Below are positions 1-5,859 of a stretch of DNA of 7,014 nt, one piece after another. Each line of letters starts with the position of its first letter. Within the stretch, counting starts at the first letter, position 1. Source of the stretch: Pseudomonadota bacterium. Lineage in GTDB: Bacteria; Pseudomonadota; Gammaproteobacteria; Acidiferrobacterales; Acidiferrobacteraceae. A program made the translations under genes and the position numbers. The stretch spans positions 1 to 7,014 of the forward strand of contig JAJZZU010000134.1 of NCBI GenBank assembly GCA_021797365.1, written 5' to 3'. The notes beneath the pieces were generated by a model, which worked only from the letters and a program-made list of their open reading frames with translations, ran no database searches and had not been told where the DNA came from.

Positions 1-668
1 TTCAAGACAAGCGCAATGGAGGCAAGCGGCCGCCGGGGCAGCCCGGCGACGATGTCGGCCACCCCCTTGAGCCCCATCGCCCGGGGACTCGCATCCAGTC
101 TCGCAAAACCCCGCCACGCCTCGTAGAGGGGCTCATCGCGCCACGGCAGGGGCCACGCGGCCTGGCCCGCGTCGAAGTAGGCGGCAGCGAACTGGCTGAT
201 GCGCTCGACGCAGAACGCCGCCCACGGCGTAGGCGCGTCGATGCGTTGCCACACATGCGATACGAGCGGGAGCCTCTGGACGGGTGGCGCGCCATCGTGC
301 ATCAAAAGCCGCGCTACAGACCCTTCATCGGATGGCAGGCCATGGGCCTTCAGGGCCTCGGCGATATCGCCGCGCGTGATGCGGCCGCTCGCGACCTGCT
401 CTCGATAGTAGCGGCGCGGCATGGTGAGCGGGGACCCGGCGACGCGCGCCAGGGTCACCCCCGCCACCTCGAAATCCAGATGACGTAAGCCGAAGTAGGG
501 ATTGACGACGGCCGCTGCGCCCTGCGACCAGGCCGGCGCGAGCCGATCACAGGCGGTGCGCACCGCGCCCCGCCAGGCCGCAGGGCGCGCCGGCGTCCCC
601 TCGGTCAGGGCGTGACGGCCGGCAAGCGATCCCTCGCCATGGGACGCCGGTATCCCTAAGGGGCCATC
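1..668 (-). CDS. dabA: Inorganic-carbon transporter subunit DabA (DUF2309), N-terminal part, runs off the left edge
   Basis: DabA is the large soluble, zinc-containing, carbonic-anhydrase-like subunit that works with the membrane proton-channel-like protein DabB to accumulate bicarbonate at the inner membrane (family knowledge). The first 222 codons are visible and the frame is open to the window edge. Family hallmarks seen are the N-terminal 'RLAPAW' segment (residues 42-47), 'VVNPYFGLRHLDF' (54-66, the VNP-x-x-G signature), and 'MPRRYYREQVASGRIT' (83-98) followed by an acidic/Ala helix. The zinc-ligand region of DabA lies further on and is not visible, so activity cannot be judged. ATG 668 is chosen because GGAGGGG sits just upstream; an in-frame ATG at 803 would add 45 unconserved-looking residues and has no clear ribosome binding site. 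It lies downstream of, and on the same strand as, the aldolase-like gene, after a gap of 192 bp. No dabB is next to it on the upstream side. The family call is confident; the start is less so. Confidence 0.88.
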
Positions 669-860
669 CATGGCGCCCCCTCCGGATGCGCATGGCAGGG
701 ACGGGGCGCACGGATCACAAACGCCCGCGCGTCCATCGACCGCGGCCCCGTTCCTGTTTGCAAGATCCTGGTCATGGACTTGAGCTCCCGCCACACCACC
801 CATCGCGGCACGAGGGAATTTTAAAGATCCACGAAAATAAGTGACACTTGATATTAGAAA
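669..860 (-). other. Non-coding leader between the aldolase-like gene and dabA
   Basis: This is 192 bp without a recognisable gene. The distal half (about 815-860) is AT-rich against the GC-rich background and belongs to the putative promoter block described separately. The proximal half is GC-rich and contains a 7-bp inverted repeat, ACGGGGC at 701-707 and GCCCCGT at 745-751, which encloses a smaller 4-bp hairpin (ACGC 721-724, GCGT 729-732). If transcription starts near 825, dabA has a leader of about 155 nt. Whether the structure matters is unknown. The frame is open across the region, but the translated residues resemble no known protein. Confidence 0.4.
677..683 (-). promoter_or_regulatory. 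Ribosome binding site of dabA
   Basis: On the minus strand the sequence reads GGAGGGG, 8 nt before the ATG at 668. It decides between this start and the in-frame ATG at 803. A second, out-of-frame ATG at 672 overlaps the same region and leads nowhere recognisable. Confidence 0.65.
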
Positions 861-884
861 TTATGAGCATTTACCACGGTTAAT
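841..884 (-). promoter_or_regulatory. Putative CbbR operator and promoter block for dabA
   Basis: Positions 871-883 carry TTA-N7-TAA, the symmetric core expected of CbbR/LysR sites (family knowledge). Reading toward dabA, the wider block 884-863 is ATTAAC-N3-GGTAAATG-N3-AT and matches the block in front of the aldolase-like gene at 16 of 22 positions. From GGTAAAT onward (875-842) it matches the region before the GTPase operon at 25 of 34 positions. Weak promoter-like hexamers TTTCTA (860-855) and TATTTT (839-834) follow at a short 15-nt spacing. The operator overlaps the last codons of the aldolase-like gene. The repeats are seen directly; CbbR binding is inferred. Confidence 0.5.
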
Positions 885-2174
885 TCCCGTTGGCGACACA
901 CCGCTCCCGTCCAGCCCTTGGCCGTGCCCCGCCCCATCCCGGCTGGGGCGCACGAGATCGCAGAGCGGGGCCGATGAAGACGCCCGGGGCGCGATCTCCG
1001 GGATCGTATCGATCATGTGGTAATCACCCTCGATGCGATCGGATATCACCGGCGCCAGACGCCGATCCATGAATCCGGTATAGGCCGGGTGCCTGCGAAA
1101 GGCGTCGGCCGCCGCCACCGAGGCAAGGCGCGTCAGCAGGCAGTGACGATAACGGCCGCCCTCATCCGCAACACTTCCGGCGTGAACGGAGCGTACGCCC
1201 GGTATGCCCGATAGCAGCCGCTGCCCCTCGGTCATCAGGGCCCGCAACGCCTGTGCATCCAGACGCGGCGTATCGTACACAACGACATGCAGGATATTGG
1301 TCCACGGGCGACAACGATCGAGCACCTCCGCGGCGCGGCCCGCCGAGCCCCACGCGCGCAGGCGCGGCTCGATCTGCGCTACGATCATCTCGTGCAGGCC
1401 CTCCTTCAGGGCACTGTAAGGGGCGTGACGATCGCGCCGCACATTGGCCCGCAGCCGCTCGCCCGCGAGGGCGTCCGGGACCACGGAACACGAGATCTTG
1501 GCCGCGCCTTGCATGATGAGCCTGCGGTAGTGCTCATCAGCGAGCCCCATCTCGCCCGCTATGACCAAGGGCATCCCGAGCGCGGCATTGAGCTCCTTGA
1601 GCCGCCCCCAATCGAGCCGCGACTTGCCTCGCCCACGCACCATCGCCGCCGACACCACCAGGAAATCCACCTGGGTGCGTTCGACAAAGCCGCGGGCCTC
1701 GGCCACGGTCGCATATTGGATGGTGCGCGATGCGTGGCCGTCGCCCGCATCGGTGTCGGACACATAGGCCAATTCACCCTCTACCGGCACGCCGCAGGCA
1801 TGCGCCGTATCCACGATCGCGCGCGTACGGTCGATGTGGCGAAAGAGCGACTCGCGAAGGGCGCTCGCGACGACGCCATTGGCACCCAGGCATACGCCGT
1901 GCCGGACGGAATCGGCGTCAGTCCCGCCACCGAATTGGATCGCCACGGGCACAGTGGCGCGCGCGCCCGCGGCCTCCACGGCCGCCATGGCCCAAGCGAA
2001 CACCGCGTCCTGCGAGCGCGGCTTGGCGACACGCAGGATCACTGGGGCACGCGCCGATTCCGCCGCGGCCAATACCGTCGGCAGGAAATCCAGATCCGCG
2101 AGTTCGAAGGCGCCCACCGCATAGCCGTTGGCATAAGCGTGCGCAAGCATGTCCTTCATATCGACCAACGGCAT
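861..2174 (-). CDS. Class II aldolase-fold protein fused to a Dabb domain; metal and catalytic residues missing
   Basis: The product is 437 aa. Residues about 1-285 follow the class II fructose/tagatose-bisphosphate aldolase fold: 'MKDMLAHAYANGYAVGAFEL' near the start, 'VPVAIQF' (75-81), 'VEGEL' (131-135), 'VDFLVV' (169-174), 'MPLVIAGEMG' (201-210). By comparison with KbaY/GatY, as recalled, the HLDH catalytic Asp and zinc His are replaced by QFGG (80-83), the second zinc His by Arg180, the third by Ala206, and the conserved KxN Asn by Ser228. Residues about 293-390 match a stress-responsive dimeric alpha/beta-barrel (Dabb) domain: 'ILHVVVY', 'IPGVRSVHAG', 'AFRRHPAY', and an ending in 'DYHMID'. 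The last about 45 residues look disordered. ATG 2174 is preferred: a G-rich run precedes it and it gives the usual N-terminus, whereas ATG 2261 would add 29 Pro/Gly-rich residues. It is divergent from cbbR and upstream of dabA. Aldolase activity is unlikely; the true role is unknown, possibly a sugar-phosphate sensor or a different lyase. Confidence 0.8.
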   Translation of the reverse strand: MPLVDMKDMLAHAYANGYAVGAFELADLDFLPTVLAAAESARAPVILRVAKPRSQDAVFAWAMAAVEAAGARATVPVAIQFGGGTDADSVRHGVCLGANGVVASALRESLFRHIDRTRAIVDTAHACGVPVEGELAYVSDTDAGDGHASRTIQYATVAEARGFVERTQVDFLVVSAAMVRGRGKSRLDWGRLKELNAALGMPLVIAGEMGLADEHYRRLIMQGAAKISCSVVPDALAGERLRANVRRDRHAPYSALKEGLHEMIVAQIEPRLRAWGSAGRAAEVLDRCRPWTNILHVVVYDTPRLDAQALRALMTEGQRLLSGIPGVRSVHAGSVADEGGRYRHCLLTRLASVAAADAFRRHPAYTGFMDRRLAPVISDRIEGDYHMIDTIPEIAPRASSSAPLCDLVRPSRDGAGHGQGLDGSGVSPTGINRGKCS

Positions 2175-2429
2175 AAGAAGCCCCCAAAGAGTGAATCCTG
2201 GCGGCCGCGGCCCGAGACCACCGGGACGGCCTGTGAGATGGTGCGCGCGACAACCGCGCATGGGCCGGGGTGCCCGAGATCCGGGGTGGGACGGCCCTGG
2301 GTGATCCGCTACCCGCGCTCGCCGGCCGGCCGCGTCATGCCCTCGCCATCAACCCGCACCACGCCACCCGGTTAGGCAGGATCGAATTTAGAGAGTAAAC
2401 TGGCTAAAGAGAACTCAGTCTTCATTAGC
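2175..2429. other. Divergent intergenic region between the aldolase-like gene and cbbR
   Basis: This is the left part of the 275 bp separating the two start codons. The first about 200 bp are GC-rich and show no gene; the minus-strand frame stays open to 2261, but the extension looks unconserved. The last about 60 bp become AT-rich, with two similar short strings, TTAGAGAGTAAAC near 2389 and CTAAAGAGAAC near 2404, adjoining the putative operator. The minus-strand promoter of the aldolase-like gene is expected here, but I cannot assign convincing -35 and -10 elements. Confidence 0.4.
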
Positions 2430-2451
2430 ATAGCCATTTACCGTAGTTAAT
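2430..2451. promoter_or_regulatory. Putative CbbR operator overlapping the cbbR start codon
   Basis: TTA-N7-TAA lies at 2438-2450, so its last base is the A of the cbbR ATG. On the minus strand, facing the aldolase-like gene, the block reads ATTAAC-N3-GGTAAATG-N3-AT, with the same conserved positions and spacing as the block before dabA. LysR-type regulators commonly bind such sites in a divergent region to activate the target and repress themselves. A site lying on the start codon fits autorepression. Binding is inferred, not shown. Confidence 0.5.
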
Positions 2452-3436
2452 GATCAATCATTGGACACTCCAGCAACTGCGGCTCTTCGAGGCGGTCGCC
2501 CGCCATCGCAGCTACACGCGCGCCGCCGAGGAACTGTGCCTGACGCAGCCTGCGGTCCACATCCAGGTGCGCAGGCTCGAGGAGATCGTGGGCCTGCCAC
2601 TGATCGAACGGGTCGGCAAAAAGCTCCTGCTGACGCGCGCCGGCGAGGAGGTCTATGCCGCCACGGTCGCGGTGCTGGATCAGTTGCGCGGGCTGGTCGG
2701 GGAGATCGCGGACATGAAGGGCAAGGTGGCCGGCCCCCTGAAGATGGCGGTGGTCACTTCCGCCAAGTTCTTCATGCCGCATTTCCTCGGGCTTTTCGTG
2801 CAAGAGCACCCGGACGTGGCGCCTCAGCTCACGGTCACGAACCGCGCGCGGGTGCTGGAACGTCTGGCGGACAACGTCGATGACTTCGTGGTCATGGGCC
2901 AAATCCCAAGCGACATGGATCTCGCCGTCCGGCCGTTCATGGATAATCTGTTGGTGGTGGTGGCGCACCCGGACCATCCCTTGGCGAGACGCGCGCAGAT
3001 CCCCCTGGAGGTGGTCGTCCGCGAACGCTTCCTGTTGCGTGAGGCCGGTTCCGGTACGCGCATGTCGGCCGCGCAGATGTTCGCCGAACACGGACTCGAC
3101 GTGGAACCCTATATGGAGCTTGGCTCGAGCGAGGCCATAAAGCAGGCGATCATGGCCGGTCTCGGGATCTCGGTTCTGGCCCTGAGCAGTCTGGAACTGG
3201 AACTGGAGGCCGGGCGCCTCGTCATCCTGGATGTCGTAGGCTTCCCCCTGCACCGCACCTGGTACGCGGTGCACCTGCACGGCAAGCATCTGGGCCTCAC
3301 GGCCAGCACGTTCCTGGACTTTCTGGTGAAGGAGGGCCCGGACCTCGGGGTCCGCAAGGGCTGGGTGGCGGAACTCCAGCCTGGCCACCGCCCGCGCACC
3401 CCGCAAAAACGGCTCGGAAAGGCGGGCCGCCGGTAG
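2450..3436 (+). CDS. cbbR: LysR-family transcriptional regulator of CO2 fixation, CbbR type
   Basis: CbbR proteins activate Calvin-cycle and carbon-uptake genes in response to metabolites such as NADPH, RuBP or PEP. This protein has 328 aa, near the usual LysR length. Residues about 4-62 form the winged helix-turn-helix ('TLQQLRLFEAVARHRSYTRA', then 'LTQPAVHIQVRRLEE'), followed by 'LLLTRAGEEVY' and the linker helix. Residues about 90-300 are the effector-binding domain, with 'GPLKMAVVTSAKFFMPHFLG', 'EAGSGTRM' and 'ELGSSEAIKQAIMAGLGISVL', all typical of the CbbR branch. The tail after about residue 312 is basic. ATG 2450 is the only ATG that keeps the whole HTH, because an in-frame stop lies at 2444-2446. 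No Shine-Dalgarno sequence precedes it, so a leaderless or weakly translated mRNA is possible. It is divergent from the aldolase-like gene and dabA, its presumed targets. Confidence 0.9.
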   Translation: MINHWTLQQLRLFEAVARHRSYTRAAEELCLTQPAVHIQVRRLEEIVGLPLIERVGKKLLLTRAGEEVYAATVAVLDQLRGLVGEIADMKGKVAGPLKMAVVTSAKFFMPHFLGLFVQEHPDVAPQLTVTNRARVLERLADNVDDFVVMGQIPSDMDLAVRPFMDNLLVVVAHPDHPLARRAQIPLEVVVRERFLLREAGSGTRMSAAQMFAEHGLDVEPYMELGSSEAIKQAIMAGLGISVLALSSLELELEAGRLVILDVVGFPLHRTWYAVHLHGKHLGLTASTFLDFLVKEGPDLGVRKGWVAELQPGHRPRTPQKRLGKAGRR

Positions 3437-3470
3437 CAGCGGCGCGCCGCAGGGGGCGGGCCCGCGTCTG

Positions 3471-4562
3471 CTATCTCGTACCCGGCTCCGGCCACTTCTG
3501 GCGCTTTTTCAAGATGCCCTCCACCAAGCCAATGGCGCGCTCGAAGCTTGTCGCCACATGCCGGAAGCGAATGCGCGCACCGGGCCCGAGCATGCTCTGG
3601 AAGCGTGGCCCGACCCGCTCATCGGGATCGTACACGCGGAACATCTCCAGCGGATGATCCCCGACCGACCCCAGCGCATACAGATAGCGAAAGAACAGAT
3701 CCGACTCCGGCAACGAGTACCCGATCACGAAAATATGCTGGGCATCCGACAATTCCTGGGCGGCCTGCGCCCACACGCGGGTGAACTGGCTCTGATAACC
3801 GTATTTGTTCCATGTGGGTGGTACTATTACCGGATGCTCGCCTGATGGACGGTCGAGGATGCTGGCCGTGGTGCACAGCCGGAACACGCCCTCCGCCTGC
3901 CTGCGGAACACCGTGCCTGCCGACTCGGCCAGCAGCCGATCCATGCGCCACGGCACGACCTCTCCTCCGCTACCCCCCACCCAATTGAGCGAGCCGTGGA
4001 GCTTCAGGAGCGGGATGCCGGAGGGCGGGTCGGAGTCGTCCAGGCAATAGCGCACCGGGATCCCTCCTCGATGCAGGGCGTAGTCCAAGGCCAGGTCATA
4101 ATTGAACGTGAGGATGGCGTGGCGATACGGAGGGGACGCGGCCTGACTCTCGCGCAGCAATTCCACAAACCTGGGGTAGGGGTCGGGCGCCACCGGCAGC
4201 TCCCCGGGCCGGTCCTCGTTGAAGTTGAGCGTCGACTCCAGGGTATAGGCGATGACGGTCTTCAAGGCCGCGATCAGGGCATCGATGTCGTCCACTCCAT
4301 AGCCCGGCATGCGGCCGAGGAGCCGGGCCATCTCGAAGGCCGCAAATACGCTCTCGACATGGGTGATGTCCAGATCCTGGGCCTTGGAGTGCACGGCCTG
4401 GAGCTTGCCGATCGCCTCGAAGACCTTCGCGAAATCCCCCGCGCGACCCTGCACGGCGCCGGTAAACAACAGCCGGCGCGCCTTGTCCAGAAAGCTGCTC
4501 ATGACCGGCGCACCACCTTGCTGCGACGCCCCTGCCCCGAGTATGAATACCACGTCCGCCAC
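3471..4562 (-). CDS. SIR2-like NAD-binding protein, standalone
   Basis: The product is 363 aa and has the SIR2-like motifs in order: nucleotide-binding 'GAGAS' (9-13), 'TFNYD' (152-156, equivalent to the sirtuin QNxD motif), 'LHGSLNW' (188-194, containing the presumed catalytic His189), 'PPTWNK' (248-253) and 'GYSLPESD' (281-288). A helical insert at about 20-140 separates the first two motifs, as in bacterial SIR2-like proteins of the defence type. No transmembrane segment, zinc-binding Cys pairs or second effector domain is visible, so it is not a classical CobB deacetylase. Bacterial relatives include NADases that deplete NAD during phage infection, but also uncharacterised proteins. The start is GTG, fixed by an in-frame TGA immediately before it and a GGGAGG ribosome binding site 6 nt upstream. 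It converges with cbbR across a 34-bp gap and has no same-strand partner in the window. The NADase role is inferred. Confidence 0.82.
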   Translation of the reverse strand: MADVVFILGAGASQQGGAPVMSSFLDKARRLLFTGAVQGRAGDFAKVFEAIGKLQAVHSKAQDLDITHVESVFAAFEMARLLGRMPGYGVDDIDALIAALKTVIAYTLESTLNFNEDRPGELPVAPDPYPRFVELLRESQAASPPYRHAILTFNYDLALDYALHRGGIPVRYCLDDSDPPSGIPLLKLHGSLNWVGGSGGEVVPWRMDRLLAESAGTVFRRQAEGVFRLCTTASILDRPSGEHPVIVPPTWNKYGYQSQFTRVWAQAAQELSDAQHIFVIGYSLPESDLFFRYLYALGSVGDHPLEMFRVYDPDERVGPRFQSMLGPGARIRFRHVATSFERAIGLVEGILKKRQKWPEPGTR

Positions 4563-4568
4563 TCATAA

Positions 4569-4574
4569 CCTCCC
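4569..4574 (-). promoter_or_regulatory. Ribosome binding site fixing the GTG start of the SIR2-like gene
   Basis: The minus strand reads GGGAGG, then 6 nt, then GTG at 4562. The codon just before the GTG is a TGA stop in the same frame. The nearby ATG at 4566 is in a different frame. Confidence 0.7.
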
Positions 4575-4753
4575 AAGCTGCGTCGGCACCGGCCACCCTT
4601 TACGGTCTTACGATACTACGAAACTCCCAGGATATTCCATACATGTACTCACCCGCCGCGCCCACCCGCCGTCCGATATATCGATACTGCTATGACAAAT
4701 TGCCGTTCCCGGGTTAAGCGTGGATCGACACGGATACCAAAAGCATAGAGTCC

Positions 4754-4787
4754 GGTAAATTGTGATACTTGCCAATATTAAGTGTTC
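4754..4787 (+). promoter_or_regulatory. Putative promoter/operator of the GTPase operon, shared with the dabA upstream region
   Basis: This 34-nt block begins GGTAAAT and ends near AATATTAAGTGTTC. Reading toward its gene, it matches the dabA upstream block (875-842) at 25 of 34 positions without gaps, including GGTAAAT, TxATA and AATATyAAGTGT. Only the right half of the TTA-N7-TAA core is kept here (TAG-N7-TAA at 4747-4759). Weak hexamers TTGCCA (4769-4774) and GATAAC (4790-4795) align with the hexamers of the dabA block at the same 15-nt spacing. The match is seen directly; its function as a promoter or regulator site is inferred. Confidence 0.45.
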
Positions 4788-4890
4788 CTGATAACGCCAC
4801 ATCCGTTACATTGCCTCACAGGATCGCTGTCATGCACATAAAGACGGCGGCGGCGATGATCGCTTGGCGCATAAGGGCGGCATATAACGC

Positions 4891-5859
4891 ATGGGGGGCT
4901 TTGTGGATCTTACGAAAAGCGTCGTGACCTACGGCTTTCACGGGGTGACCGATACCGAAAAGGCCCTGCTCCAGGCCATGATCGAGCGCATATCCCGCGA
5001 TCTGCCGGGCCCGGTGGCGCATGTGCCGGCCCATGACGCGCAGATCGTGTTCTTCGACGGGCCGGCGCCCTGCCCGGACGGGGCCTGCGGCCGGCTCGTG
5101 CGCATGGTCCGCGATGCCAACGCACAGCGCTTCTCGGGTGGCCTGCGCATGCCGCCCCACGTCACGGATCTCCTCGACATCTTTACGGATTTCGTACAAC
5201 AGGAGGCCTATGCGCACACCCAGTGCGGGGCCATGAAGTCGCTGGTCCGCACGCTTCACGAGCTGTTCCAGACCCGCGGGGCGCCGCATGCCCTGGTTGA
5301 CGAAAATGGTGCAGGTCTTGTCCTCTACCCGGCCGACCGGCAGTTCTCATGGTCGGGCTCCGGGGACAAACCGGCCCTATCCGAGCTCTTCCAATCGCAC
5401 CGGCTCCCGGGACTCGGCCTGCGCCCATGGGACGCGTCCGAACCGGGGGAAGACCGGGAACGGCGCAGCATCGAGCCCCTGTTCTGGCATATGGGGCTTG
5501 CGCATGCACGCTGCGGGCTCGTGCCATGGGTCGGGCATGACGATCTCCTCAAGATGCGCGCATGGCCCTATCTCGCAGGACAGGGACCGGCGACCGCCAC
5601 CCGGCTTGCCACCGCCCTGCGCGCCCGACCGCGGAGCGTTGCGGCCCTGGCGGATGCCGCCCGCGCCCCCGAAACCGAGGCCGTGGCCTTCGCCAATGCC
5701 GCACTTTTGTGCGGCTTCGTGGTGACCGTAAGGCCCACGGAGACCCATACCCCAGGGCGTCAGGCACCCCTCCGCGACAGGGGTGCCGGGGCCCTGGGCG
5801 CGGCGCGAGTGCCAGGCATTCTCGGGGCCATACGCAATGCCCTGGGGATACGCCCGTGA
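4891..5859 (+). CDS. Protein of unrecognised family, first gene of a GTPase/Roadblock operon
   Basis: I do not recognise a named family for this 322-aa protein. Residues about 10-57 alternate strand/helix/strand ('VVTYGFHGVTDTEKALLQAM' ... 'AQIVFFDG'), which could be a receiver-like or other small alpha/beta domain. The middle (about 90-215) is mixed, with several Cys and Trp. Residues about 223-277 ('RAWPYLAG' ... 'SVAALADAARAP' ... 'AFANAALLCGFV') look like a winged-helix fold, similar to C-terminal segments I associate with proteins near proteobacterial GTPase/Roadblock genes. The end is Gly/Ala/Arg-rich. No signal peptide or membrane segment is seen. ATG 4891 is the first start after an in-frame stop at 4885-4887; GTG 4903, with a G-run before it, is an alternative. 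The stop overlaps the GTPase start by 4 nt, so the two are translationally coupled. It may be a regulator, effector or scaffold of the module. Confidence 0.75.
   Translation: MGGFVDLTKSVVTYGFHGVTDTEKALLQAMIERISRDLPGPVAHVPAHDAQIVFFDGPAPCPDGACGRLVRMVRDANAQRFSGGLRMPPHVTDLLDIFTDFVQQEAYAHTQCGAMKSLVRTLHELFQTRGAPHALVDENGAGLVLYPADRQFSWSGSGDKPALSELFQSHRLPGLGLRPWDASEPGEDRERRSIEPLFWHMGLAHARCGLVPWVGHDDLLKMRAWPYLAGQGPATATRLATALRARPRSVAALADAARAPETEAVAFANAALLCGFVVTVRPTETHTPGRQAPLRDRGAGALGAARVPGILGAIRNALGIRP

Larger units (their letters stand above)
4563..4890. other. 328-bp non-coding region between divergent SIR2-like and GTPase-operon genes
   Basis: No convincing gene is present. The region is clearly more AT-rich than its surroundings from about 4600 to 4800. 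It must hold the minus-strand promoter of the SIR2-like gene and the plus-strand promoter of the signalling operon. Visible structure includes the perfect 10-bp palindrome CGATATATCG at 4674-4683 and the shared block at 4754-4787, listed separately. A 31-codon plus-strand reading frame (4832-4927, beginning MHIKTAAAM) overlaps the next gene and is considered chance. The SIR2-gene promoter could not be assigned. Confidence 0.5.

Noticed and set aside
2175..2261. Longer aldolase-like protein starting at 2261
   Set aside because: The 29 extra residues are Pro/Gly/Arg-rich and unlike aldolase N-termini. The family-typical start is at 2174, with a G-rich ribosome-binding region.
1287..2375. Plus-strand open frame of 362 codons opposite the aldolase-like gene
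   Set aside because: It is an antisense shadow of a gene with clear domain homology, with Arg/His-rich composition and no motif.
2447..3406. Minus-strand open frame of 319 codons opposite cbbR
   Set aside because: It mirrors cbbR codon for codon in a GC-rich gene. The product is His/Gln/Arg-rich with no recognisable domain, while the plus strand encodes a clear LysR protein.
3437..3470. Bidirectional terminator between convergent cbbR and the SIR2-like gene
   Set aside because: There is a perfect palindrome GCGGCGCGCCGC at 3439-3450 and other GC-rich self-complementarity, but no room for a loop within the palindrome and no T or A tract on either side. A terminator here is plausible but not supported.
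4608..4802. 64-codon minus-strand frame in the intergenic region
   Set aside because: It covers the AT-rich regulatory region, has no ribosome binding site that I can see, and shows no family resemblance.
4832..4927. 31-codon small protein before the GTPase operon
   Set aside because: AGGA upstream is weak, it overlaps the first operon gene in another frame, and the sequence has no convincing membrane or other feature.
5562..5855. Upstream extension of the GTPase frame inside the preceding gene
   Set aside because: The extra about 98 residues are Arg/Pro-rich shadow sequence. The P-loop is at the expected distance from GTG 5856, which has a ribosome binding site and a typical GTGA overlap.
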